A DNA stretch of 64,000 bases from Arabidopsis thaliana (Eukaryota > Streptophyta > Magnoliopsida > Brassicales > Brassicaceae), in the NCBI RefSeq assembly GCF_000001735.4, contig NC_003070.9, positions 24,413,971 through 24,477,970 on the forward strand. Reading direction: 5' to 3'. Shown in pieces: positions 40,481-51,900 of this stretch (within the stretch, counting starts at the first letter, position 1; each line of letters starts with the position of its first letter). The position numbers and the translations under genes are program-made. Below the pieces are notes generated by a model that saw only the letters and a program-made list of their open reading frames with translations, made no database searches and was not told where the DNA came from.

Positions 40481-40785
40481 TTATAAAGAAAGCAGCTTTG
40501 ACCTAAAACAAATTTCAGAGAAATCTAGGATAAAACATTTGGAAAGAACTCTGAGAAAATCCTGACATTGTTGCGATATTACTTCCATGCCATTGTCTAG
40601 CTCGAACACCTTAATCTCTCTCTCGTCATCTGTGAAGTAAATAGAGTTTTACATCATCCATAAAGCCAAAACTGAGAAACAAGTAACAGTAGAATCAAAA
40701 ATGCCTTGTCTCCCAAGGAATTAACCTCTATCGTTTCACCTAATTCCTCTTCGAACTTATAACCTTGAAACCGACTGTTTGGGAA
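40480..40785 (-). pseudogene. F-box/DUF295 3' fragment, cut by a LINE tail
   Basis: The minus strand shows a decayed DUF295 C-terminus: codons for LDNGMEVI, a YFTDDEREI-like stretch and SLGDKAF-type block are visible with several small indels and stops. Similarity to intact paralogues ends abruptly at ~40785, where LINE-derived RNase H sequence starts. Non-functional. Confidence 0.75.
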
Positions 40786-41200
40786 ACCAAGTGAGGGATG
40801 GGTTACAATCAATACCGACGGAGCCTCGCATGGAAACCCGGGGAAGGCAACAGCGGGAGGTGTGATCCGTGATGAGTATGGGACGTGGTTAGGTAGTTTT
40901 GTTTTTAATATTGGTGTTTGCTCAGCCTATTAGCGGAATTGTGGGCTGTGTATTAATGGCTTGTTGTAGCTTGGGAGAAAATATTTAGAAGGGTGGTGTT
41001 GGAGATGGATTCGGCGTTGGTTGTTGGTTTAATATAGTTAGATATTAGGGATATTTTTACGCTAACAACCCTGATACGCTTGTGTCATGACTTTATCTCA
41101 AGAGACTAGATAGTCCAGATTACTCATGTGTATATGAAGGTTGATCGCCAAGTTAGTTTACTATGTGTTTACTCTATTGCTTGGTTTTCAGTTATTTAAT
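40786..41200 (+). mobile_element. LINE 3' fragment (RNase H region), degraded
   Basis: Translating from ~40795 gives GWVTINTDGASHGNPGKATAGGVIRDEYGTWLG, the start of the plant LINE RNase H domain, followed by AELWAV-like and VVLEMDSA-like blocks in drifting frames and several stops. It is related to, but older than, the LINE at 41941-44444 (VNTDGASRGNPGLASAGGVLRD). It abuts a decayed F-box fragment. Confidence 0.8.
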
Positions 41201-41940
41201 GTATGTTTGGAGGAAGTTTATCTGGTTATGATAGAGGATGTTAGTGAGATATCGATCCCACATAATGTTTGAATAAAATTTATATTTCGTTATTAAATAA
41301 AATGTAGGAGAAAAATCTCGTACAATCTACCAAAAATAATGTAACATATACCGATGTGCGTACATAGAAGATATTGCTTTTTACTAATTTCGGCTTTTTG
41401 CCACTGAGTAAATAAAACTTGAAAGTAGTTATTTTAAATAAATTTCTAGTCAAAAGTTATCCCTTCAATCTCAATTGGATATATCTCTCCTTTCTTATAT
41501 TTCCATTTCGGCTTGTATTTCTTAAAATTAAAACTAAAACTGATGAGATTTACTTTTCTTTTCTTTTCTTTTTTGTTTTTAAAAGAATACATAACAACCT
41601 AATAAATCTCTGAAATATCAAATCCCTAATCTAATACAATCTGTAAATCAAGTTAATTCTGATAATAAATTATATATTAATGCTTCAAAGATATCCATAC
41701 CACAAAAAAGTAAGTATAAACAATAAACACTATATTTGGTGTTTAGGGAAGTCAACCCAAAATCTTTCATCTAGAAATGGAGAGAATATTTTGTAATGCT
41801 ACAAATTTTCAAGTCCAGGCCAAAACATGCATCTATCCCACAATGATGAACCATGAAAACCATTTATGGTATAAAATCCAATTGAATTTAAATTATTATT
41901 TTTAAAGCAATTTAGCACTAATATCTTGCATTTAGGTTCA
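41201..41940. other. AT-rich spacer and F-box upstream block
   Basis: 41201-41740 has no recognised feature. 41745-41940 is the conserved upstream block of the F-box family on the plus strand (GGGAAGTCAACCCAAAATCT ... ATGATGAACCATGAAAACC ... GCATTTAGGTTCA), interrupted at 41940 by a LINE. Confidence 0.55.
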
Positions 41941-44444
41941 CTCTATGAGAAGAAAGAAAGGGAGTAAGGGTTGGATGCTTCTAAAGCTGGATTTAGAGAA
42001 GGCCTATGACAGAATAAGGTGGGATTTTTTGTCAGATACGCTTGTCGCAGCAGGGTTTTCTGAGGTCTGGGTGACTTGGATAATGCAGTGTGTTTCAGGC
42101 CCGGATATGAGCTTGCTATGGAATGGTGAGAAGACTACACCTTTCAAGCCATTGCGAGGTCTGAGACAGGGTGATCTTTTGTCCCCGTATTTGTTTGTGC
42201 TGTGCATGGAGAGACTCTGTCATTTAATTGAAAGATCCATCAATGCTAAGCAATGGAAACCGATTAATTTGTCGCGTGGGGGGCCGAAGCTCTCACATAT
42301 TTGCTTTGCAGATGATCTGATTTTATTCGCAGAAGCTTCAGTAGAGCAAGTACAGATCGTAAGGAGAGTGTTGGAAGCGTTCTGTACTGCCTCGGGTCAA
42401 AAAGTTAGCCTTGAGAAGTCCAAAATCTTCTTCTCTAAGAATGTCTCCAGAGAGTTAGGCAAATTGATAAGTGATGAGAGTGGGATACAATCAACCTGTG
42501 ATTGGGGAAGTATCTTGGAATGCCTGTTCTTCAAAAGAGAATTAATAAAGATACCTTTGGGGAGATCTTGGAGAGAGTTTCATCCCGCATGTCTGGTTGG
42601 AGAGAAAAGACGTTGAGCTTTGCGGGCCGGTTAACACTCACGAAAGCAGTCTTATCCTCGATGCCGGTTCACTCTATGAGTACAATTCTGTTGCCGCAAT
42701 CTATTCTGAATCGACTTGACCAACTATCCCGGACCTTCTTATGGGGAAGTACAGCAGAGAAGAAAAAGCAGCACTTGGTAAAGTGGTCAAAAGTGTGTTC
42801 ACCAAAGAAAGAAGGAGGTTTAGGAGTCAGAGCGGCTAAGAGCATGAATAGAGCACTTATCTCTAAAGTGGGTTGGAGGTTGCTCCAAGAGAAGAATAGC
42901 CTCTGGACCTTAGTTTTGCAGAAGAAATACCACGTTGGTGAAATTAGGGATTCACGTTGGTTGATTCCTAAAGGGAGTTGGTCTAGCACTTGGAGAAGTA
43001 TTGCAATTGGTCTAAGAGATGTGGTATCGCATGGAGTTGGTTGGATTCCTGGTGACGGTCAACAAATAAGGTTTTGGACTGATAGGTGGGTGTCGGGTAA
43101 ACCGTTGTTAGAGCTTGACAATGGTGAGAGACCTACAGATTGCGACACAGTGGTAGCCAAAGATCTGTGGATACCTGGTCGGGGTTGGGATTTTGCGAAG
43201 ATTGACCCTTATACTACGAATAACACACGGCTGGAGTTGCGTGCGGTGGTGCTGGATCTAGTTACGGGAGCTAGAGACAGATTGTCTTGGAAGTTTAGCC
43301 AGGATGGACAATTCTCAGTGCGGTCTGCTTATGAGATGTTAACGGTGGATGAGGTTCCAAGACCAAACATGGCAAGCTTCTTTAACTGTTTATGGAAGGT
43401 TAGAGTGCCAGAAAGAGTTAAGACGTTTCTATGGTTAGTGGGTAATCAAGCTGTTATGACAGAAGAGGAACGACATCGGAGACATCTTAGCGCCTCGAAT
43501 GTGTGTCAGGTTTGTAAAGGTGGAGTTGAATCTATGCTCCACGTGCTTAGGGACTGTCCAGCTCAATTGGGGATTTGGGTCAGAGTTGTGCCGCAAAGGA
43601 GGCAGCAGGGTTTCTTTTCGAAATCTCTGTTTGAATGGCTCTATGATAATCTGGGGGATAGGAGTGGCTGTGAGGATATTCCGTGGTCCACCATTTTTGC
43701 GGTGATAATATGGTGGGGGTGGAAGTGGAGATGCGGGAATATTTTTGGGGAGAACACGAAATGCAGGGATCGTGTGAAATTTGTTAAAGAATGGGCTGTG
43801 GAAGTGTATAGAGCTCATTCAGGTAACGTTTTGGTCGGGATTACGCAACCTAGAGTTGAAAGGATGATTGGTTGGGTGTCTCCATGTGTGGGCTGGGTGA
43901 AAGTGAACACAGATGGGGCGTCTCGTGGAAATCCGGGGCTGGCTTCTGCAGGCGGAGTACTACGAGATTGTACAGGAGCTTGGTGTGGTGGCTTCTCTCT
44001 AAATATAGGCCGCTGCTCCGCTCCACAGGCAGAGTTATGGGGAGTGTATTATGGATTGTATTTCGCATGGGAGAAGAAGGTACCTCGAGTGGAGTTGGAG
44101 GTTGATTCAGAGGTGATAGTGGGTTTTCTCAAGACAGGGATTAGTGACTCTCATCCGCTGTCATTCCTGGTGCGGTTGTGCCATGGCTTTCTACAGAAGG
44201 ACTGGTTGGTCCGAATTGTTCACGTGTATAGAGAAGCTAATCGTCTTGCGGACGGATTAGCAAACTATGCATTTTCGTTATCTTTAGGCTTTCACTCTTT
44301 TGATTTGGTTCCCGATGCGATGTCATCTTTGTTGAGGGAGGATACTCTTGGGTCTACCCGACCAAGGCGAGTTCGTTTGTAATTTTCTTTAGTTTCTTAA
44401 TAAATCACGGGAGGCAATTGTCTCCCGGTCACTTACCAAAAAAA
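41941..44444 (+). mobile_element. 5'-truncated LINE (non-LTR retrotransposon)
   Basis: The element starts inside the reverse transcriptase (KLDLEKAYDRIRWDFL), continues through LRGLRQGDLLSPYLFVLCME and the catalytic FADDLILF, then a zinc-ribbon-like region (CQVCKGGVESMLHVLRDCP) and a C-terminal RNase H (VNTDGASRGNPG, AELWGV, REANRLADGLAN), ending at a stop at 44382 and an A-run at 44438-44445. The endonuclease and 5' half are missing, as usual for LINEs. Two overlapping frames (41945-42616, 42502-44382) join near 42505, where a single missing base separates CDWG from GKYLGMPVL. Otherwise long open frames suggest a fairly young copy. It interrupts the upstream block of the F-box gene at 44621. 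Confidence 0.93.
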
Positions 44445-44620
44445 ATGAGTGGATTTTGTTTTTATATTTTCTTATTTCTTTAAAAGTTACAAAAACAACC
44501 CTATGAAATTATTAGGTTTCTTGTGAAGTACACGAAGCGTCGTATAAGTAAATATTAGAGATATTATGTGACTCACAAACAACCAAAGTAACGAACGAAA
44601 CAGATAGAGAGAAGAGAGGA

Positions 44621-45745
44621 ATGGTTGATTGCGATTGGTCTAACTTACCGGAGGAGCTCCTCCACATGATCGTCCTCCTATTATTCTCCGTAGTCGAACT
44701 GAAACGTTTCAGGAGCATTTGCAGATCTTGGCGCTCCTCTACTTCGGGCGTGAACAGGAACAATCCTTTCCCTAGTCGCCCTCGCATCCACTTCGATCCC
44801 ATCGACCCTAGCGAAACCCTATCATCCGATGATTCCTACATTAGCAGACCCGGTGCGTTTCTCTCACGCGCCGCCTTTTTCCGAGTCACTCTCTCCTCCT
44901 CCTCGAGCAAGGGCTGGATGATCAAATCAGACATGGACATCAACTCCGGGAGATTCCGTCTCCTCAACGTTCTCTCACGTTACCCGTTGCGTCTTTATTC
45001 CGAGAGCATCGATCTTTTGGAGTTCACTGTCTCCGAGATTCGAGAAGCCTACACGGTTCTTAACACTGCCAAGAGAAGATCAGCAACTAAAGGATACCAA
45101 AGAAGTGCTCCTGTCAAAGTCAAGGAAGGAGAAGGTCATCGTGATGGAGTTCTCGGAATTGGTCGGGATGGGAATATCAACTACTGGGATGGAAATGTCT
45201 TGTCGGAACTTAAACAAATGGGTGATCATTTCTCCGACATTATAGTTCACAAAGGAGTAACTTATGTCTTGGATTCAAAGGGCAATGTTTAGCTGATAAA
45301 CTCCGATCTTGAGATCTCTAGGTTTGGAACTTCACTCGATGAAAACATCACTGATGGCTGTTGGGGAGACTTGAGATTTGTGGAAGGCTGTGGAGAGCTT
45401 TATATTGTGGAGCGCCTTCCGAAAAATACCCGAAAGAGAAAAGCTGGGGACTTTTTTCACAACTCACGAACGGTTGGTTTCAAGGCTTACAAGATGGATG
45501 AGGAATTAGCAAAATGGATAGAAATTAAGACCTTGGGAGACAATGCGTTTTTGATGGGTACCGATACTTGTTTCTCGGTTTTGGCTCATGAGGTTTACGG
45601 ATGCCTACCAAACTCTATTTACTACACCGAGAATACATGGCCTAAGGTGTGCAAGCTAGAGGATGGTAATGGAAGTAGTATCATCGTAACAATGTCGGAG
45701 TCTTCTAAGAGTTCTTTCGAAATGTTTTATCCTAGCTTTGTCTGA
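44621..45745 (+). pseudogene. F-box/DUF295 gene with one internal stop
   Basis: Collinear with the 371-aa gene at 38126-39241. F-box [32 protein letters not shown], the [20 protein letters not shown] block, then [20 protein letters not shown]. The codon at 45290-45292 is TAG where paralogues have TGG (Trp). The same frame stays open after it through [31 protein letters not shown] and [21 protein letters not shown] to FEMFYPSFV (45745). Without the stop it would encode ~374 aa. As it stands, a 223-aa protein with the F-box but half of DUF295 could be made, or it is a recent pseudogene. Its promoter is also separated from its usual upstream block by a LINE. Corresponds to At1g65760 by position. 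Confidence 0.85.
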
Positions 45746-46685
45746 ATCTTGTTTAGTTCAAAGCTTGTTTATCTATAATTAAGAGTACCAATCATCTCTA
45801 ATAAAAAGCTTATTTTTCATCTTTATAGATTTCAAACTTTTTTTAGATTTCTCTCACAAACACGAATTTTTTTGGTCGAAACAATAAACAAAACAAAACA
45901 CATACTTCCAATTCTGGAGAGATTTTCTCCCTTTCTCGTATATCTCTCTACCCAAATCTCTTATCTACGAAAATCTCTTATCTACTACCGTTAAGAACCC
46001 AAATCTACTAATCGTATATCTCTCTACCCAAATCTACTATCATTATGAAACTGAGGAGACAATCCATCTTATCGACTTCTTTGAGACTTCCCTTTGGATG
46101 TGATGCTTCAGCCCGTATGAAAATCTGTGGTTACTACAGGACATGGCTATTCATATGGATTATGAAGCTGAGGAGACAATTAGAAGAGACACTCAACGTG
46201 TCTCGTTTGACCTCTAATAAGAGACGTGGATGAGTCAAGACTTGTTCAAGAACAACTTGGTGATATATTGTTTGCCAAGCATGGACATGGACGCCCATAA
46301 GTTTGACAGGCTACAAAACCTAGGGATTAATGTCTTTACTCGCAATCTCGATAATGAGATCAGTTGGGATTGGTTCCAAATTTTCTCATATTTTCATTGA
46401 ATTTGGACATCATTGATTTCCTTAGGACATGGTTGGCTTGAGTTGTAAGCAAGCTTGTTCTCATTGACTGATTGCAAGAAAGAAACTCTGAATAAATAAC
46501 ATCTCAATGCTTCATCATGATACCGAAAAGGAAGATATATTTATCAGTTGTATTTTATCATAGATATGTTGCATCTTCTGTATAATTTTTCATACCGAAA
46601 ATGAAGAGAAAGATAAGGTTTTTATTAAAATGATTGGTATCCTTACATTATAATTAAAGAAGGTAGCTTTGACCTAAATAAACAT
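45746..46685. other. intergenic with unclassified repeat-rich locus
   Basis: After the F-box 3' flank, 45930-46060 carries a duplicated CGTATATCTCTCTACCCAAA segment (starting ~45938 and ~46013) and AATCTCTTATCTAC twice. A 62-codon frame (46045-46233) repeats MKLRRQ at its start and at residue 41. A following broken frame reads MDMDAHKFDRLQNLGINVF. It looks like a decayed gene fragment, but I do not recognise the family. Confidence 0.4.
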
Positions 46686-47768
46686 TCAGAGAAAGCTAGG
46701 AACAAACATTTGGAAACAACTCTGAGCATAAGGATATATCGTTGTCTCGATACTACTTCCATTACCATTATCTAGCTTGAACACCTTAATCATGGTATCG
46801 TCGGTGAAGTAAATAGCGTTTTCAAGACATCCGTAAAACTCATGAGCCAAAACCGAGAAACAAGTATCGGTAGCTATCACAAATGCCTTATCTCCCAAGG
46901 ACTTAACCTCCATCATTTTTCCTTGTTCATCATCAAACTTATAAACCTTGAAACCGACCGTTTTCGCATACTCATACCCGGTGTCGTCAGCTTTTCTCTT
47001 CCAAGTACTCTCTCCAACAAGTCTTTCCACAATGTAAAACTCTCCACAACATTCCACAAGTCTCCTATCTCCGGTCCAGTCACCAACTAGAGGTCCAAAC
47101 CTAATGAATTTAAGATCAGAACGAATCCAGTAAACAATGCCAATTGAATCCAAGGCGTATGTTTGCCCTTTGTGAACTATAATGTCAGAGAATTCATAAC
47201 CCTCTTCTTTGGCTTTCCATGTTTTTATGTCCCAGTACATCATCTTCCCGGTACTGCGAATTCCAAGAACCTGATTATCTCCTTCCTTGTCTTTAACAAG
47301 AGCCACTCTTTTGAATATAGGCCTTGTTTCTTTTCTCGTACGCCAGTCATGAACCTGATAAGCTTCTCGAATCTCGGTGATAGTGAACTCTGAAAGATCG
47401 ACACGCTTGCGCGAATGCTCCATCGGAAGGCGAGAGAGCGGGTCGAGGAGATGGAGTTTCCCGGAGCTGACGTCCACGTCGGATTTGATAAGCCAGCCCT
47501 GGCTAGGAGAGGAGGAGAGAGTTACACGGAAGAAGGCAGAGCGTGAGAGAAACTCGCCGCGTCGGCGATGGTCGGTGAGAGGTTTGTTTGGGTTAGGATT
47601 GAGGAGGATTAGAGGACGGGTCCTGAAAGGGTTTTTCTTGCCGGCGCCGGGAACGGAGGAGCGCCATGAACGGCAGATGCTACGGAAACGTTTGAGTTCA
47701 ATGTTAGAGAACAAGCGACCGGCGATCATGTTGAGGAGATCCACTGGTAAGGTAGACCAATCAGCCAT
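46686..47768 (-). CDS. AMR1: F-box/DUF295 protein, ascorbate pathway regulator
   Basis: Intronless, 360 aa, matching AMR1 (At1g65770, ascorbic acid mannose pathway regulator 1), reported as a negative regulator of L-galactose/mannose-pathway genes so that loss raises vitamin C. F-box at residues ~3-45 ([33 protein letters not shown] region) for SCF assembly; DUF295 follows with [71 protein letters not shown] and terminal FQMFVPSFL. A TATA-like CATAATATATAG is at ~47814-47823 in the right orientation, ~50 bp before the ATG. It is the most divergent of the three local full-length copies and has no visible defect. Confidence 0.92.
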   Translation of the reverse strand: MADWSTLPVDLLNMIAGRLFSNIELKRFRSICRSWRSSVPGAGKKNPFRTRPLILLNPNPNKPLTDHRRRGEFLSRSAFFRVTLSSSPSQGWLIKSDVDVSSGKLHLLDPLSRLPMEHSRKRVDLSEFTITEIREAYQVHDWRTRKETRPIFKRVALVKDKEGDNQVLGIRSTGKMMYWDIKTWKAKEEGYEFSDIIVHKGQTYALDSIGIVYWIRSDLKFIRFGPLVGDWTGDRRLVECCGEFYIVERLVGESTWKRKADDTGYEYAKTVGFKVYKFDDEQGKMMEVKSLGDKAFVIATDTCFSVLAHEFYGCLENAIYFTDDTMIKVFKLDNGNGSSIETTIYPYAQSCFQMFVPSFL

Positions 47769-48987
47769 TGCTCTGTCTCACTTTGTTTCGTTACTTTAGT
47801 TGTGTGTGAGCCACATAATATATAGTGAACGTTTGGAATTTGAAAAGAGACGTGAAAGGATTTCGTATCCCAGCAATTAAGGCTCCAAAATCCAAATGGT
47901 TGTGTTTATAGTAAATGTTTTAAAAGAAATAAAATATAATTAAAACTTTGACTTATTTCATCAATAATTACTAAATTTTATTCATACATATCCTATTATA
48001 TCATTAATGGTTTCCATGTTTATTGGTGCTATGAATGCATAATATTTTGTTAGATTCGAAATTGGTAACAATTTAACATGCATGGTATGTGTTTTAACAT
48101 TTTAAAGAAATAAATCTAAAAATTATCCACTCATTGTTGAAAAACATAAGTAATAATTACATTTATTCTTTCATATTCTATTCCATTTTATGTCATTCAT
48201 GTATGTCATGATTTTTAATTGTGATGAAATGACACCTCACTTTTCCATGTTTTAAAAACATGATTTTTTTTTTGTTTACCATTTAGTGTATTCATCAAAT
48301 GTTCAAAATGTTGTTAATAATAAAAGTTTCATGTTTTTACGATTTTGAAAATGTGATTCCCCTATTTCTTACCATAGTGTTATAATTATTAGAATTCATA
48401 AATAAAACGTCATTTATCAACTAAAATCACTTTTCTGCACAAATTTTATCAACTCTACTGTTTTACTACTCCACTATAACATTACAAAAACCATCTCCAA
48501 TGATCACATCTATATTTTTCTCTATTATAGAGGTGACTCTATTTTAGAGACATGGTGCTCAAATGTTCACCTCTAAAATAGAGTTTCCTCAAAAATAGAG
48601 ATGAATAATAGACATCTCTATTTATAGAGATTAAAGTAGATTAAAGCCAACGATTAAAACCCGTTGGCTTGAAATACGGAGCACACTATTCGATAGATAT
48701 TTTTGCAAAATTGACTTGATTTAATGTTTTGTGTTGTGGGAATAACAAAATGTTATGTTTATTGTTTACTATTGTACATATTGAATTATAAGTTTATTGT
48801 AAACGATAGTTGGAGAAGAAACTATTGATTCAAACTTTTCAGAATTTGCTTTCTGAGTACATCTCTGTTGGGAGTTGGGACCTTAAAGCAAGTACATAGT
48901 GGAAACCTAATTTCGAATTTACATCAAAAAGAATTTTCACAAAAACACTAACTAACGTAGATTTGTTCCTAATAGGAGGAAACCATG
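47769..48987. other. AMR1 promoter and helicase 3' flank
   Basis: 47769-48020 is the AMR1 promoter with a weakened version of the family upstream block (ATATCATTAATGGTTTCC). At ~48480-48660 a repeat-like segment has short inverted CTCTATTTTAGAG / CTCTAAAATAGAG motifs (hairpin). The rest is AT-rich; no gene. Confidence 0.5.
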
Positions 48988-51900
48988 TCACAGAGTGAGT
49001 TTATAGGCAAATAGATCCCCTAATCGATCTACTTCAAAATCCTGCTCTTCCTTCTCAACTTCCAGAGGTTCCACAGAGTCACTACACGCCCATTTGTGAT
49101 GTTTGCATACAAAAAGAATCGATGAGAGGTTGATCTTTCTTAATGTACAAGGTTGAGTAATCCAAACAAGTATTAACTTACTTGGATGGTACTGAAGACA
49201 ACATTTCTCCCACAAGGTTGAGTGATCCAAATGTCTTGATAACATCACTTGAACAAACCACCGAGCTCTTTTCAGGTATGCCATTTGTAGACTCAATAGA
49301 CCATCTCATGGGTACAACTATATCCCTGCATCAATGTGAAAAACTTAGACGTACAAATGCTTTAGCTAGTTACAACAAGTTAGGATGTTATGTCAGTGTG
49401 TCACTCACCCTCTGATACATCTGGCTTTGCATTTTTCTATCTCATCTTTTGTATAGTTCGTATGGTTTAAGTCTAGACGTTTTAATGCTTCAGGAGCATC
49501 AGATGATGGTACAACATCCCAAATCTTCAGAACTTGATCATAGTGAAAATCTTCCTTAAGAATGTCTACAGCCCAAATGATCCTAAGAACATCGTCGATC
49601 TTGCTTTGTTTTAACAGCTGAGAGGAAGAAACCAGATTCTCTCTCTCTGTCTCTTCTTCCTTAAGCCAACCCTGTGATAACCTTTCTAAGAAATTCTTTA
49701 TCTTCCTGTAAGTCTCCGGGTTCTTAATTTCTCCCACATATTTCTTGAATTCGTCGCTGAAGCAAAGCTGTTTCACATGCACAAAGCCAAGTCTCAGAGA
49801 AGAAGAATAAACTAAAAGAACACAAAAGACTCATCTTCTCCAGCACTATGGAAACAGCCACGTTTCTGAAGCGAAGCTGTTTCACATGCACAAAGCCAAG
49901 TCTCAAAGCAAAGTCATTACCTTCCATTTTGAGTTATTCAGTGGCCTAAACTCGATATTCGTACTAGCAATAGCCTGAGCTAATGACTCGTCTTCTCCAG
50001 CACTATGGAAACAGCCACGTTCCTTTGCGTCTTGTATCAGATTCCTCCACACAGACTTGCTATTCATCAAAGTTGCCTCATTTCCAAGTATCCATAAGCA
50101 GAACCTATAGAAAACAAAAATAATAAATTGAAAGACACATTCGTTTTCAGTAACCAAAGAAATGAGATATGCCTAACATACCTTGCTCGAGTGAGTAATA
50201 CATTTGTTCTTCGGCGGTTTCCAAGGAATCCAACCCTTCCAACACCGTTGGACCTAACAGTTGAAACTATTATAATATCCTCTTCGCCACCTTGAAACCC
50301 ATCCACAGTCCGAATCCTCAAAGAGAAGAGTCCTCCTGCATCACCTATGCTTGTTTCCTGAATCTTTTCTTGGATTGCAATTACTTGAGCCTTGTAAGGG
50401 GAAATAACACCAACGTTTATACGTGTCTTTGTTTTCTCTGAAACTGCATTTCATAAACAAAAAAGTCTGCTTCAATGAACCAAAACCAAAGAGAGACAAA
50501 CTTTTTCATAGACTTCTTTACCTTGGAGAAGGTTGGCTATTATAGCCGCGACCACAACAACCTCAACGTTGTTTTTCAGACTACGTCCTTCTCCTTCCCC
50601 ATATTCTTCTCGTCCATATGCTATGTTGATGAAAGAGTAGGGTCCATACATTTCTCCAGGAAGATATTGCTTCGTGTAGTTTCTTTGCCTGACCGTTGGA
50701 GCATCTAAAATCTTCTTTCCATATAACTCTTTGTTTGGGAAGCTACTTATCGAACAATGCATCCGGTATTGGATGTTTAGCATGTATTTCTTATGTCCAA
50801 GAAGAGCCAGTCTTTCAAAGAGACTTCTCCCAAATCCTGCCTCTAAAGCAATCTGTATAGTTTTAAACAAAGGTTAATTAAGGAGTGGGCACAGTGAGTA
50901 TGAGTTGTGAGGATACAGAGACGCATACTTGGCTTTCGACCATTGCAGGAAGTTGCCTCTCATCCCCAACCAAAATTAAATGCCGGAGTCCTGGAAGTTG
51001 CATAGGAATGGATGATTCACATTCTTTTAACTGAGCAGCTTCGTCGATCACAAGAAGCTGTATCGGTGTTCCAGTATATAACCTAGCAGAGCATGATGCT
51101 GTAGAGAAAAGCAGGCAAGCATGCCCTAAGCAAAGTTCTTTAATAAGATGCCTATCACTTACAGCTGGAAGTGGGAAAATCTCAGGGATTGATCTTAACA
51201 GCTTTAGATAGTCATCCTCTACTGTCACATGTTGGCTGCTGAATCTGTCACTTCCTTCTCCATTAGGGATAAGGACTGACTTTACTCCTTCACCAGTCAC
51301 ACCATCTAGTATAGCTAAAATTGTAACATCTCTAACAAGGTCAATAGCTTCATACATACGTGTTGCAGCTTGAGATGACAGTAAAGCAGTTGGCAAATGT
51401 GTGCATAAACTTGAGAAATGAAGGTCAAGATCTTTCCTAAGTTCACTGAATTTCTCTGGTAGATAATCCTGAAATGATTGAGGACGTGTATCAGAAACTT
51501 GTTCCACTATGTTTTCATTTTGCTCATTTCCTTTGCGTTTGAAGACTGAACCAGTGTCTTTCCTTTTCACATTGTTAGCCCGTGCCAGATTTTCCAAGTA
51601 TAGATTATACTGTCCTTTCGGGTCCTCAAGTAAACGTATCATGCCATCGATAGTAGCTTTCCACCCGTAAAAAGGCATAAAACATGGGTAAAGCTTATCA
51701 ACACGTTCATCAATGAAGATGTTAACAAGATCTTTCCTATCTTTAATCTTCATCCTCTCATCATTCCCAAACAAAACTACATCTCCAAGACCATAGTTAC
51801 CAATCTTCAATGATCCAGAGACTAGTTTCAAAACTCTCGACGCCACTTCAAGAACAGAAACATTCGTTGGACCACATGTCAAGGTTCTACATTTTGCATT

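Noticed and set aside
43435-43818. antisense frames within the LINE
   Set aside because: Shadows of the LINE reverse-transcriptase/RNase H frame.
48480-48660. short inverted repeats as a MITE
   Set aside because: Only ~13-bp inverted motifs without matching termini or target duplications; noted merely as repeat-like DNA.
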